DNA of 64,000 bases from Eubacteriaceae bacterium Marseille-Q4139 (GTDB lineage Bacteria > Bacillota > Clostridia > Lachnospirales > Lachnospiraceae): contig JAGTTQ010000001.1 of NCBI GenBank assembly GCA_018223415.1, positions 3,025,365 to 3,089,364 of the forward strand, read 5' to 3'. Every line of letters begins with the position of its first letter. The stretch's first letter is position 1. A model generated the notes under the pieces. It searched no databases. It was given only the letters and a program-made list of their open reading frames with translations, and was not told the DNA's origin. Made by a program: the position numbers and the translations under genes. This document shows positions 1-7,777 of the stretch, in pieces.

Positions 1-1
1 T

Positions 2-358
2 CCGTTCTTTGCTCCCATTGGATTGGGGTTCTGGCAGATTGCCGTCGCTTTGATTGCCGGTATTTCCGCGAAAGAAGTGGTGGTATCCAGCTGCGCCGTC
101 TTGTTCGGGGTCCCGAATATCAATTCTGCTGCGGGGATGGACACGCTGGTTGGTATCCTGGGTGCAGCAGGCTTTGGGCAGCTTAATGCCTTCTGTCTGA
201 TGATTTTTTGCCTGCTGTACATTCCTTGTGCCGCTACATTGGCAACAATCCGTAAAGAAGCGGCCAGCACCCGGTGGATGCTGTTGTCCGCCCTGTTCCA
301 GTTAGTTGTAGCATGGATCATTACCTTTATTATTTATCGAATAGGACTTCTTGTGTGA
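2..358 (+). CDS. feoB: Ferrous iron transporter FeoB, C-terminal end (partial)
   Basis: This is the C-terminal part of FeoB, the GTP-driven Fe(II) importer of the inner membrane. The reading frame is open from base 2, so the GTPase and most of the membrane core lie before the window. The Gate-type motif GISAKEVVVSS is visible, followed by membrane segments with the conserved run CLLYIPCAATLATI and a last helix ending in YRIGLLV. The stop is at 356-358. The next three genes on the same strand belong with it: a 30-residue membrane peptide, a radical SAM enzyme and a FeoB-associated Cys-rich protein, suggesting an iron-uptake operon. Confidence 0.92.
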   Translation, partial: PFFAPIGLGFWQIAVALIAGISAKEVVVSSCAVLFGVPNINSAAGMDTLVGILGAAGFGQLNAFCLMIFCLLYIPCAATLATIRKEAASTRWMLLSALFQLVVAWIITFIIYRIGLLV

Positions 359-368
359 GGTGGGAATT

Positions 369-461
369 ATGACATTTAAAAAGTTTTTACGTTTCGCCAT
401 CATTATTTCTGCGATTGGCGTTGGATTTTTAGCAGTAAGGAATCTTCTGCGCGAAGAATAA
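369..461 (+). CDS. Small single-span membrane peptide (30 aa)
   Basis: An ATG at 369 lies 10 bases after the feoB stop and is preceded by the purine-rich stretch GAGGTGGGAA. It opens a 30-codon frame whose product has a basic start (MTFKKFLR), one hydrophobic helix of about 15 residues and a charged tail (NLLREE). Position and composition suggest a small membrane partner translated with FeoB. The family was not recognised and the role is unknown. Confidence 0.55.
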   Translation: MTFKKFLRFAIIISAIGVGFLAVRNLLREE

Positions 462-509
462 AAATGGGAGAAAGCTGGCAGAGTCCATTTCTGTCGGCAG
501 AAAGACAAA

Positions 510-1862
510 ATGAGTATTATTGAATCTGTAAAAAACACGGCCTTCACTGCGGCCGTCAATATGGCATTGAATTACCTGGAGAAAGATCCGGAAACCAATA
601 TCCCCAAAACCATGAATCTGATTGATAAGGCTTTGCCTGATGGCTGGTATGAGAGCCAGCGGGCGGCCTTCCGAAAGGCGATTGATGAAAAGGGAAATTG
701 GTATGAGCTGATTTTGAAAGTCTACCAGTTGGATACCGGCGTGCGAAAAACCTTGTTCCAGAATTTCATCATCAATTCGGCCTTAAAAGGCGGAGCCATC
801 CAGGAAGAGATGCGGAAAAAAGAAAAATGCAATGTTCCATGGGCAATTCTGCTGGACCCTACATCAGCCTGCAATCTGCATTGTACCGGCTGCTGGGCTG
901 CCGAGTACGGCCACAAGCTGAACTTGGGCCTGGAAGCGATTGACCGTATCATCCAGCAGGGTAAGGATTTAGGCGTTTATATGTATATCTACACAGGCGG
1001 GGAGCCAATGGTTCGCAAAAAGGATCTGATTACCCTCTGTGAACGGCACCCTGATTGTGCATTCCTGTCATTTACAAATGGTACGCTGATTGATGAAACA
1101 TTCTGCCAGGAGATGCTGCGGGTAAAAAACTTTGTCCCGGCGATCAGCTTGGAAGGATTTGAAACGGCAAATGACGGGCGCAGAGGCAGCGGCGTTTTTG
1201 AAAAGGTCATGCGCGCCATGGATTTGCTGCGGGAACATAACCTGCCTTTTGGCGTTTCCACCTGCTATACCAGCGCGAACTATGAGGACATCAGCAGTGA
1301 ATCATTTTTCGATATGATGATTAACATGGGCGCTATGTTCGTGTGGTTTTTCCACTATATGCCCGTTGGCAATGAGGCGGTTCCAGAGCTTTTGCCAACA
1401 CCGGAGCAGAGAAGAACAGTCTATGAGCGTATTCGGGCATTTCGGAGTACGAAGCCGATCTTCAGTATGGATTTTCAGAATGATGCGGAGTATGTGGGCG
1501 GCTGCATCGCCGGAGGGCGTAATTACCTACATATCAATGCTGCCGGGGATGTTGAGCCTTGCGTATTCATTCACTACTCTAATGTGAACATCCATGACTG
1601 CACTTTGCTGGAGGCACTGAAAAGTCCAATCTTTATGGCTTACCATGATGGGCAGCCATTCAACAAGAATATGTTGCGGCCCTGCCCTCTGCTGGAGAAC
1701 CCGCAGATCTTGAGAGAGATGGTAAAGCGCACCGGTGCAAAATCGACAGATTTGCAGTCACCGGAATCGGTAGACCATCTCTGCGACAAGTGCGAACTGT
1801 ATGCAAAGAACTGGCAGCCCACGGCGGATGAGTTGTGGAGTGCCGGCCAGAAAGGAGTCTGA
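510..1862 (+). CDS. Radical SAM/SPASM-domain enzyme
   Basis: A 450-residue radical SAM protein. The CxxxCxxC iron-sulfur motif is at C121, C125 and C128 (SACNLHCTGC), followed by the SAM-binding YTGGEPM and a TIM-barrel core. The last 130 residues hold a SPASM-like set of cysteines (GGCIAGG, EPCVF, RPCPLL, CDKCELY) expected to bind auxiliary 4Fe-4S clusters. Known SPASM enzymes modify peptides or small substrates; the substrate here is unknown. It lies between feoB and the Cys-rich partner gene, which usually directly follows feoB, and its stop abuts the next ATG, so translational coupling is likely. The ribosome binding site is weak (AGAAAG). Confidence 0.9.
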   Translation: MSIIESVKNTAFTAAVNMALNYLEKDPETNIPKTMNLIDKALPDGWYESQRAAFRKAIDEKGNWYELILKVYQLDTGVRKTLFQNFIINSALKGGAIQEEMRKKEKCNVPWAILLDPTSACNLHCTGCWAAEYGHKLNLGLEAIDRIIQQGKDLGVYMYIYTGGEPMVRKKDLITLCERHPDCAFLSFTNGTLIDETFCQEMLRVKNFVPAISLEGFETANDGRRGSGVFEKVMRAMDLLREHNLPFGVSTCYTSANYEDISSESFFDMMINMGAMFVWFFHYMPVGNEAVPELLPTPEQRRTVYERIRAFRSTKPIFSMDFQNDAEYVGGCIAGGRNYLHINAAGDVEPCVFIHYSNVNIHDCTLLEALKSPIFMAYHDGQPFNKNMLRPCPLLENPQILREMVKRTGAKSTDLQSPESVDHLCDKCELYAKNWQPTADELWSAGQKGV

Positions 1863-2006
1863 ATGATTGTAACAGGCGTAATTGCAGTCGGGATTGTTCT
1901 CTATGCGGTATGGGCTGTTCGGAAGATCCATCGGGATCGGAAGAATGGTTCCTGCTGCAGTGGTGGTTGCTCCGGCTGTGTAGGTAAGGAATATTGCAAT
2001 AAATAA
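1863..2006 (+). CDS. FeoB-associated Cys-rich membrane protein
   Basis: This 47-residue protein starts immediately after the upstream stop. It has one N-terminal membrane helix (about residues 1-19), a basic stretch (RKIHRDRK) and a cysteine cluster near the end (SCCSGGCSGC and a final C). That architecture is typical of the FeoB-associated Cys-rich family (FeoB_associated), thought to help Fe(II) handling at the membrane. Its separation from feoB by a radical SAM gene is unusual. Confidence 0.87.
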   Translation: MIVTGVIAVGIVLYAVWAVRKIHRDRKNGSCCSGGCSGCVGKEYCNK

Positions 2007-2205
2007 ACTGTATCTGGCCGATGCCCATGTTTGACAAAGGGTGTCAGACTGTATCACAAAGGCGACCGGCGCAGGATGGCGGCAGCTGTCCGGATATGGA
2101 CGGGGAAATGCGGGCGCTGGCCTGTCAAACAGGACGCCATGAGCGACACCGACTTTGAGGCGCGGCGGTTTCAGTTTACAGACGGGTAATCAAATAAAAT
2201 CGAAA

Positions 2206-2242
2206 CGCCGGACGTGGGGCTGTTTGGCCTCTGCGTCCGGCG
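2206..2242 (+). terminator. Hairpin after the feo cluster
   Basis: A perfect 9-bp stem (CGCCGGACG at 2206-2214 with CGTCCGGCG at 2234-2242) encloses a 19-base loop. Only a short T-rich tail (CTCTTTAT) follows, so it is a weak intrinsic terminator at best. The 2007-2205 stretch before it holds no gene I recognise, although its G+C content and short open segments suggest a decayed coding sequence. Confidence 0.4.
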
Positions 2243-2264
2243 CTCTTTATAAATATGGATTTTG

Positions 2265-2846
2265 CTACCTCTTTCTTCCAATATATCTACATACTTTCTT
2301 TCTATATTCCAAGTATTCGTCTCCGAATGTTTTTATCAAGAAATCTTCCTCCACTTTAACAATCTGTAAGTGAAACATAACAACCGTCAACACTGTTATC
2401 ACTAACAAGCCCCAATTAAAAAATATAAAAAGGATGGATAAATAGATTAAATCAAAACCCAAAAAGGCAGGATTGCGGCTATATGCATATATTCCAGACG
2501 TGACAAGTTCTGTTTTTTTATCATCAGGGACACCAGTTCTCCAACTATCACGCATCGTAAGTACGGATACCGCAAACACCACAACTCCTAATATTCCCAA
2601 TATACAGCCAAATACCCTTATCCATGTCAAATCAATATATGTGTCCATAAAAATACTAATCAACTCAACAATGGGCGCTACAAATGTTACAATTTTCAAT
2701 GAATCTTCTATGGCCTTTACAAAGCCTTTCTTTCCCTTGCCCAATAAATTTGTTTGTATTCCCTGCTTTCGCTGACTAATAAGTTTTATGTAATAAATAC
2801 CGTAAAACGCAGCCAGTATCAATATTGCAATAATTTTATATGCCAT
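2265..2846 (-). CDS. Isoprenylcysteine carboxyl methyltransferase-like membrane protein
   Basis: A roughly 193-residue integral membrane protein with about four hydrophobic segments. The C-terminal half carries the ICMT/PEMT-type signature: SGIYAYSRNPAFLG, then an EE pair (KVEEDFL), FGDEYLEYRKKV and a terminal RYIGRKR. Bacterial members are SAM-dependent methyltransferases of mostly unknown substrate. The start is the ATG ending at 2846, because GGAGG lies 7 bases upstream on the minus strand; a longer frame to 2894 lacks a good ribosome site. It is transcribed convergently with the feo cluster, and its A+T-richer sequence suggests it entered separately. Confidence 0.75.
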   Translation of the reverse strand: MAYKIIAILILAAFYGIYYIKLISQRKQGIQTNLLGKGKKGFVKAIEDSLKIVTFVAPIVELISIFMDTYIDLTWIRVFGCILGILGVVVFAVSVLTMRDSWRTGVPDDKKTELVTSGIYAYSRNPAFLGFDLIYLSILFIFFNWGLLVITVLTVVMFHLQIVKVEEDFLIKTFGDEYLEYRKKVCRYIGRKR

Positions 2847-3214
2847 ACTGCAACCTCCAAATTTATTTTTATCACTGGATTGATTATACCTCATTCATCA
2901 AGACAAGCATAGCAGAACTTTGTAAACACTTGATGAATGGCAGCAGGAAATTGGGGCCTTCCCCAACAAGCAAAATTCCCGGCCCAACAGTGGTGGCCGG
3001 GGCAGAGATTTATAGAAAGTGCGGTTACTCCGTCAGCTTCTTTTCTCCACACAGTAGTTGTCTGTGTATGAAAACACCCAGGTCAGAAAAGGCCATCATA
3101 CAGCAGAACCGACAAAGGATATAGGTTTTCCATTTGCACAGTTAGCCATGACGTACTATAATTCAAAATGTATTCTATTTGGATTTCAAATCCTGCTGAT
3201 TGGAGCGGTTCAAT
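2847..3214. other. Intergenic region with two adjacent hairpins
   Basis: No gene is supported in this 368-base gap between divergent genes. It should hold promoters for the ICMT-like gene and the AraC gene, but no clear -35/-10 pair stands out. Two neighbouring hairpins are visible: TTGGGG/CCCCAA with a 4-base loop (2951-2966) and CCCGGCC/GGCCGGG (2978-2984 with 2995-3001). Confidence 0.4.
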
Positions 3215-4267
3215 ATGAGAAAAAACTATATAATAAAAGATGCCAGGAAAACTTTGGCACAACAGATAAACAACTTAGATACAACGGAAAGGACAGCTAT
3301 GGAAAATACTCCTCTTTCATCAACGGGGTTATCCGCAGTCATTCCGAAAGATAATGACGGCTACTGTACCGTCTATAAAATGGATTGTGCGGATGGCCTC
3401 GGACTTATGACAGTCTATCAGGTCTATCCCGGCATTCAGCTCATCTATAACGATTTTGAAGCGACAAGCTGTTATTGGGATGGGAACATTGATAAAAACA
3501 TATTGGAGATCAATCATTGTCGGGAAGGCCGGGAAGGTTGTCGCTTAGCAAGTGGCTCTTGTCTTTATCTTGGAGAAGGCGATTTTTCAATCCATACCAT
3601 GGATAATTGTGCAGCGGAAATGTCATTCCCATTGAAACATTATCGGGGGATTTCCGTTGTTATCAATTTGTCTGTGGTAGTGAAAAATCCGCCGGAAATT
3701 CTCTCCGATAGCGGTATAGATATTTTACAATTTAAAGATAAGTTTTGTTCTGATGGAAACTGTTTTATCATGCGGACAAAAGATGAGATTGAACACATAT
3801 TTTCAGAACTTTACTCTGTACCGGATTGCTTACAGAAACCTTATTTTCGATTAAAAGTACAGGAACTGCTTTTGTTTTTGTGTATGGTCGATGTTTCCAA
3901 AGAGAAAAGGAGAGAGATATACACTTCTCCGCAAGTAGAGATTATCAAGACAATCCACAAAAGACTGACAACAAATCTCCAAGAGCGGCCAACCATTGAA
4001 GATCTTTCTAAGGAATATTTGATAAACACTACAACCTTAAAAGATACCTTTAAAGGCATTTATGGACAGCCTATCGGAACATATATGAAAGAATACCGTA
4101 TTAAACAGGCTGCAATTTTATTGAGACAGACACAAGCAACCATAGCCGAAATTGCGAATCAAGTTGGATATGAAAATCAGAGTAAATTTGCTACGGCTTT
4201 TAGAGATATTTTGAAAATATCCCCAGCTGAGTATCGAAAAATAAATTCTGATAACCAACATTTGTAA
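3215..4267 (+). CDS. AraC family transcriptional regulator
   Basis: This 350-residue regulator has an unassigned N-terminal sensing region of about 240 residues and a C-terminal AraC/XylS DNA-binding domain with two helix-turn-helix units: PTIEDLSKEYLI...LKDTFKGIYG, then ATIAEIANQVGYENQSKFATAF and the closing SPAEYRK. The ATG at 3215 is preferred over a TTG at 3200 because GGAGCGG sits 6-9 bases upstream. Its target is not obvious; no metabolic gene is adjacent. A+T-rich codon use sets it apart from the core genome. Confidence 0.86.
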   Translation: MRKNYIIKDARKTLAQQINNLDTTERTAMENTPLSSTGLSAVIPKDNDGYCTVYKMDCADGLGLMTVYQVYPGIQLIYNDFEATSCYWDGNIDKNILEINHCREGREGCRLASGSCLYLGEGDFSIHTMDNCAAEMSFPLKHYRGISVVINLSVVVKNPPEILSDSGIDILQFKDKFCSDGNCFIMRTKDEIEHIFSELYSVPDCLQKPYFRLKVQELLLFLCMVDVSKEKRREIYTSPQVEIIKTIHKRLTTNLQERPTIEDLSKEYLINTTTLKDTFKGIYGQPIGTYMKEYRIKQAAILLRQTQATIAEIANQVGYENQSKFATAFRDILKISPAEYRKINSDNQHL

Positions 4268-4293
4268 TGGATAGTAACTAGGGGGATGGATAA

Positions 4294-4710
4294 ATGGATG
4301 AAATTATTATAATACGAACATTTGACTCAGATGGGAGTTCGTTTAAGAGGATTATGGACGCCTTACATGGAAGTAATATTCATATGACAGAAATAACATC
4401 TCCGGTATTAACATTTGGTGAGATTGAAATTCATCCTGCGTCTAGGCGTGTACTAAGAGCAGGCAGGGAAATACGTTTGAATCACAGTGAATACTCTATT
4501 CTTCATTGTATGGCAAAATCCCTTGGGAGAGTATATACCAAAGAGCAATTATATTCAGCGGCCTGGGGAGAAGAATACCAATATGGTATGACAACAGTAG
4601 AAAACACGATATGGCGTTTGCGGAAGAAATTGGAACCAGATCCCAAAAATCCGATTCATATAAAAACGGTGTTTCGTGTTGGTTATAAAATTGAACCAAT
4701 GGAAACTTAG
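4294..4710 (+). CDS. OmpR/PhoB-type winged-helix protein lacking a receiver domain
   Basis: A 138-residue protein whose last 100 residues form an OmpR/PhoB winged-helix DNA-binding domain: LTFGEIEIHPASRRV, LNHSEYSILHCMAKSLGRVYTKEQL, the recognition-helix region TTVENTIWRLRKKLEPDP and the wing VFRVGYKIEP. The first 35 residues are too short for a phospho-acceptor domain and contain no conserved aspartate series. It could be a constitutive regulator or a trimmed response regulator. The purine stretch TAGGGGGATGG lies 12 bases upstream of the start. A terminator follows directly. Confidence 0.75.
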   Translation: MDEIIIIRTFDSDGSSFKRIMDALHGSNIHMTEITSPVLTFGEIEIHPASRRVLRAGREIRLNHSEYSILHCMAKSLGRVYTKEQLYSAAWGEEYQYGMTTVENTIWRLRKKLEPDPKNPIHIKTVFRVGYKIEPMET

Positions 4711-4716
4711 TAGACT

Positions 4717-4753
4717 TGACGGCTATCATTTTTAAGAGGGATGATAGTCGTCA
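4717..4753 (+). terminator. Intrinsic terminator
   Basis: A 13-bp stem with one G-T pair (4717-4729 with 4741-4753) and an 11-base loop is followed by the T-rich run GATTTATTTTA. It lies 7 bases past the stop of the winged-helix gene. Confidence 0.75.
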
Positions 4754-5166
4754 GATTTATTTTAAAGGAAAATATGCTCAAAGAGGGATGTCAATCCTCG
4801 CAAACTATACAAGAGTCAGTGAAATTACGGTGAAATCTTACAGATAAACTGAACATGTGGCAGTTTATCTCAATTCTAGTCTGCAGATATGTTCTGTTTC
4901 CCCTAATTTTGAGGATAACCGCCAAATGGGGATATCGATTTGGCAGGTTTGATAGATTAAACAGATTCCCTCCAATTCGTTATCGAGATTGGAGGTTTTA
5001 TATGCGCTGGAATGTTAGCGCGTTGCTGCTGATTCGTAGCAGCGACATTCTATTGTAATACATCTAAGTTGGTTGTGTGGTAAACAGCCAAAAAAATTTT
5101 AGCTTATGCCGCAGCATTTTGCAACTGTAAAAGTGAACCAACAGAACAGGTAAAACCGGAAAGGGA
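4754..5166. other. Noncoding stretch with several hairpins
   Basis: No convincing gene is present. Two stems stand out: GCCAAAT/ATTTGGC (4921-4927 with 4938-4944) and CCTCCAAT/ATTGGAGG (4969-4976 with 4988-4995) followed by TTTTAT, which looks like a terminator or attenuator. A further CTGCTG...AGCAGC dyad lies near 5025-5045. The density of dyads before a sigma-factor gene may be regulatory. Confidence 0.35.
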
Positions 5167-5208
5167 CGACTGCACAGGTAACAGTATCTGTGCAGCCGTT
5201 CTTTTTTG
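5167..5208 (+). terminator. Intrinsic terminator/attenuator before the sigma gene
   Basis: The stem CTGCACAG/CTGTGCAG (5170-5177 with 5188-5195) has a 10-base loop and is followed by CCGTTCTTTTTT. It stands about 85 bases upstream of the sigma-factor start and could attenuate read-through into it. Confidence 0.65.
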
Positions 5209-5292
5209 CTGTTTTCAAGAATATCTGCGGTGCCGTGGCCCGCCGCTTGCCCTTCGTTTTCGCGCAAATTCGAAAATGAAGGAGGACAAGCT

Positions 5293-5745
5293 ATGGCAAA
5301 GCCATATAGAATTCCGGATTTTAAGAAGATGTATCCGGAAGCCAGTGAAGAAGTCATTGCTGTGTTAAAAACGACAGAAAGAAAAATGCAGTATCAGGAA
5401 TATGACCTGAAGGTTGAACAGACCATTATAGATGAAGAAAAACAGACTGTAACAGTCATCCCCAGCAGAGAAGATTCCTATGAGCGATTATCAGAATCAG
5501 CCGTTCAATTCGTAGAACAGGCTCCAGGAATAGAAGAACAGGTCATAAACCGCATAGAAATAAAACAGTTACATATGGCAATCTCTCGTTTATCTGAGGA
5601 TGACCGCTATCTGATCTGCCAACTTTATTTTGAGGAACGAACCGAGCGGGATCTGGCGGAGGAATTGCGCCTGTCCCAGAAAGGAATTAATAAGCGGAAG
5701 AAACGGATTATTAATCACCTAAAAAAATTAATGGAAGAAATTTAA
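5293..5745 (+). CDS. Small sigma-70 family factor
   Basis: A 150-residue protein with a charged N-terminus and a clear sigma region 4 helix-turn-helix at the end: LSEDDRYLICQLYFEERTERDLAEELRLSQKGINKRKKRI. Region 2 is not recognisable, so it resembles the short sigma-like proteins carried by conjugative and transposable elements of Clostridia. The ATG at 5293 is chosen because AAGGAGG ends 9 bases upstream. A poly-T stretch follows the stop and may terminate transcription. Confidence 0.75.
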   Translation: MAKPYRIPDFKKMYPEASEEVIAVLKTTERKMQYQEYDLKVEQTIIDEEKQTVTVIPSREDSYERLSESAVQFVEQAPGIEEQVINRIEIKQLHMAISRLSEDDRYLICQLYFEERTERDLAEELRLSQKGINKRKKRIINHLKKLMEEI

Positions 5746-6352
5746 TTTTTTTCTTCTTTTTGGTTCTCAAATGCTTCTGCCAACGTGGAAATAATTGAGG
5801 GGATAAAATTCCCTTATCTGCTCTTTGAGAAATACCGCCGCAGGCGGTCATATCCGGCAACACAGATACCTTAGTTGTTCAGCCCAAAAGGAAAAGCATC
5901 GTGGAGGATACGCGAAGACCACCTGCAGGGAACAAAAGTGCCTGTCAATAAGATCGCATCAAAGGTGCAGAGCGAGAACTGTCCATCCCAAAGCAGCCCT
6001 GGCCGGCTGCCTGCCACAACCTGAACAGCCTATAATGATACTTCCGTCTAGTCACAGCCCCGCAGTCGCGGGAACACGCAATGAGGGCGGCTCCGGGAGA
6101 TCCCCGGAGGGGTGAGAGTCCCATGACGGTCTGGAGCCAGGACCGGTCTGTGTTTACCGCCCACGGATGCATGAAATACATCCGGCTCCGGGAAGTAGTG
6201 TCGAATAGGAGCCACGCGAAACGAAGAACAACGAAATGTTTTCATATTAGAAACTACGGTGACAGGCGTCCATCCATGGAAGCAAATTTTTAAACTACGG
6301 TCCAATGGCGCCTGTCGCTGTCCTTGTGATATGAAAGCAGAAGGGAGGTTTT
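5746..6352 (+). ncRNA. Hairpin-rich noncoding leader, possible structured RNA
   Basis: No gene is supported in these 607 bases. From about 6060 the sequence is dense in stems: CTCCGGG/CCCGGAG (6091-6097 with 6103-6109), CGGATG/CATCCG (6164-6169 with 6179-6184) and GACAGGCG/CGCCTGTC (6261-6268 with 6309-6316). A 10-base direct repeat AAACTACGGT occurs at 6251-6260 and 6292-6301. It leads straight into the mazF-like gene. A structured RNA or an autoregulatory leader are both possible; no known RNA class was recognised. Confidence 0.35.
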
Positions 6353-6754
6353 ATGTTGGGAATTAAAAAAGGCGATGTTTACTATGCAGATCTGACACCG
6401 GTGGTTGGATCGGAGCAGGGAGGGGTACGTCCTGTACTGATTATCCAGAATGATGTAGGGAATCGGTTCAGTCCTACTGTCATTGCGGCAGCCATTACCA
6501 GCCGCCAGGGAAAACGTGCGCTGCCCACTCATATTCGGCTGAAATCCAATTTGCAGGGCTTGCATGATAATTCCATAGTTTTGCTGGAACAGGTACGGAC
6601 CATAGACCGGGTACGGCTAAAAGAGTACATAGGACGGTTGAATGCTAACACCATGCATGACATCGACCATGCCATTGCGGTCAGCTTTGGACTTGAAGGT
6701 GTTCTGGAACAATATGCAGATTCCGACGATGGAGCAGAAAGGAGAGAGGTCTGA
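6353..6754 (+). CDS. PemK/MazF family toxin (mRNA interferase)
   Basis: This 133-residue protein has the MazF signature throughout: GDVYYADLTPVVGSEQGGVRPVLIIQND, then TVIAAAITSR, LPTHI and the late VLLEQVRTIDR. The conserved Arg of GGVRPV and the SEQGG turn are kept, so it is probably an active ribosome-independent endoribonuclease. No MazE-type antitoxin is visible upstream; that side is noncoding and hairpin-rich. GGGAGG lies 5 bases before the ATG. The next gene starts directly after the stop at 6755, so the two are co-translated. Length is slightly above the usual 110-120 residues because of an acidic tail. Confidence 0.87.
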   Translation: MLGIKKGDVYYADLTPVVGSEQGGVRPVLIIQNDVGNRFSPTVIAAAITSRQGKRALPTHIRLKSNLQGLHDNSIVLLEQVRTIDRVRLKEYIGRLNANTMHDIDHAIAVSFGLEGVLEQYADSDDGAERREV

Positions 6755-7117
6755 GTGAAAAAAAGAAAGCAGGCATGGATTTATTGTGCCATTGATGCAC
6801 CAGAGGATGCACATGGCGTGCTAAAAAAACAACTCAAACAGCTCTGTGATTATGCGGAGCAGATGATGGTTGAAACCGTTGGCAGTTCCAGCGATTGCGG
6901 TGGAAAACCATTGCTGGCGCGTTCGGGATTTCGTCGTTTTATAGTAGCAGCAAAAGAAGGAAAAGCAAGTATCCTGCTGGTAGTGAGCCGAAATTCTCTG
7001 ACATATTCATCCATACAAATGGCACAGCTCGGCGCTATGGCAGAGTCTTTGCAGATAGAGATTTGGTCACCCCAGGAAGGAAAAATAAACTTAAGAGATT
7101 ACCAGAAAAGAGGGTAA
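6755..7117 (+). CDS. Degenerate serine-recombinase catalytic domain without nucleophile
   Basis: A GTG start directly follows the MazF stop. The 120-residue product aligns by pattern with the N-terminal resolvase domain: WIYCAIDAPED where active enzymes have YxRVS, then LKQLCDYAEQ, ARSGFRRFI and ILLVVSRNSLTYSS where active enzymes have the Arg-rich motif. The catalytic serine position is replaced, and there is no DNA-binding domain. It may be a regulatory or structural relic. The overlap with mazF raises the possibility of a MazF partner; this is inference. Confidence 0.55.
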   Translation: MKKRKQAWIYCAIDAPEDAHGVLKKQLKQLCDYAEQMMVETVGSSSDCGGKPLLARSGFRRFIVAAKEGKASILLVVSRNSLTYSSIQMAQLGAMAESLQIEIWSPQEGKINLRDYQKRG

Positions 7118-7121
7118 AACG

Positions 7122-7517
7122 ATGACAGAAGCGGATAAAAAAATGATCTCTGACATTTTCGATTCAGAAAGTATGGGATATGCTTATGTGTATCCTATGG
7201 GTGGGAACATCAGACAGGAATATCTGATTTCTCTGTCTCCTGAGAATATAGCAAACTTCATAGGGAAACATGGATTCGATGCAGAAAAAATCATTATTAC
7301 AGATGTGGCAGATCGGCTGGTAGTGAATACCAGTATGGTGTTTCTTGATACTTGCCCGAATCAGGAGTTGTGTCAGGAAATCATTGGTTATTTAGCACCT
7401 ATTCAGCTGGGAGAAACAGAGGCAGGATCTGTTCTTGCGGTAGGCCGTGATACGGCAGATGAATACTTTGCTGAAGAAGATCGGTTCGTAGCAATGGCAG
7501 AGCTGGGAATGCAATGA
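7122..7517 (+). CDS. Hypothetical protein (131 aa)
   Basis: An acidic soluble protein of 131 residues that starts 5 bases after the preceding stop. No membrane segment, signal peptide or metal-binding motif is visible. Two stretches look like beta-strand/helix core (KIIITDVADRLVVNTSMVFL and SVLAVGRDTADEYF). I do not recognise the family. Its tight spacing with the MazF and dead-resolvase genes makes a three-gene transcription unit likely. Confidence 0.6.
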   Translation: MTEADKKMISDIFDSESMGYAYVYPMGGNIRQEYLISLSPENIANFIGKHGFDAEKIIITDVADRLVVNTSMVFLDTCPNQELCQEIIGYLAPIQLGETEAGSVLAVGRDTADEYFAEEDRFVAMAELGMQ

Positions 7518-7543
7518 CACACAGACTTATTGGAGGATGTGAT

Positions 7544-7651
7544 ATGGGATGGATTATGGGAACAGTGGGCTTAGGCATTCTACTGATAGCAGGCTTTATT
7601 GGTTTCACAGTGAGGGCATTCCGCATTGCGGGGAGCTATCAGACGGATTGA
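7544..7651 (+). CDS. Small membrane peptide (35 aa)
   Basis: TTGGAGGATGTG precedes an ATG at 7544. The 35-residue product is one hydrophobic helix (GTVGLGILLIAGFIGF) with a short basic tail (VRAFRIAGSYQTD). It resembles single-span peptides at the end of toxin or element operons, but no family is recognised. Confidence 0.5.
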   Translation: MGWIMGTVGLGILLIAGFIGFTVRAFRIAGSYQTD

Positions 7652-7745
7652 ATGTTTATTGGTAATGCTTAATCTGGAGCAGAAAACTTTGTTGGATATT
7701 CAGTGCATTTCGTGATAGCTATATAGCAGCTAACACGATATACTG

Positions 7746-7755
7746 TGTATAGCGT
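7746..7755 (+). repeat. Left copy of 10-bp end repeat
   Basis: TGTATAGCGT just upstream of tnpA is repeated exactly at 14878-14887 near the right end. A 10-bp palindrome (GCTATATAGC, 7718-7727) lies beside it. These may be recombinase-binding sites; that role is inferred. Confidence 0.45.
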
Positions 7756-7777
7756 CAGAGGAAAGGAGGAGGAGCAG

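Noticed and set aside
3058..3354. A 98-codon frame overlapping the AraC start
   Set aside because: It runs into the AraC gene in another frame, has no ribosome site and no motif.
5825..6115. A 96-codon frame in the noncoding leader before mazF
   Set aside because: No ribosome site, unusual composition (Arg/Pro/His-rich) and strong hairpins argue for RNA or noncoding DNA.
6755..7117. Active serine resolvase
   Set aside because: The YxRVS nucleophile motif is replaced by YCAIDAPED and no DNA-binding domain is present.
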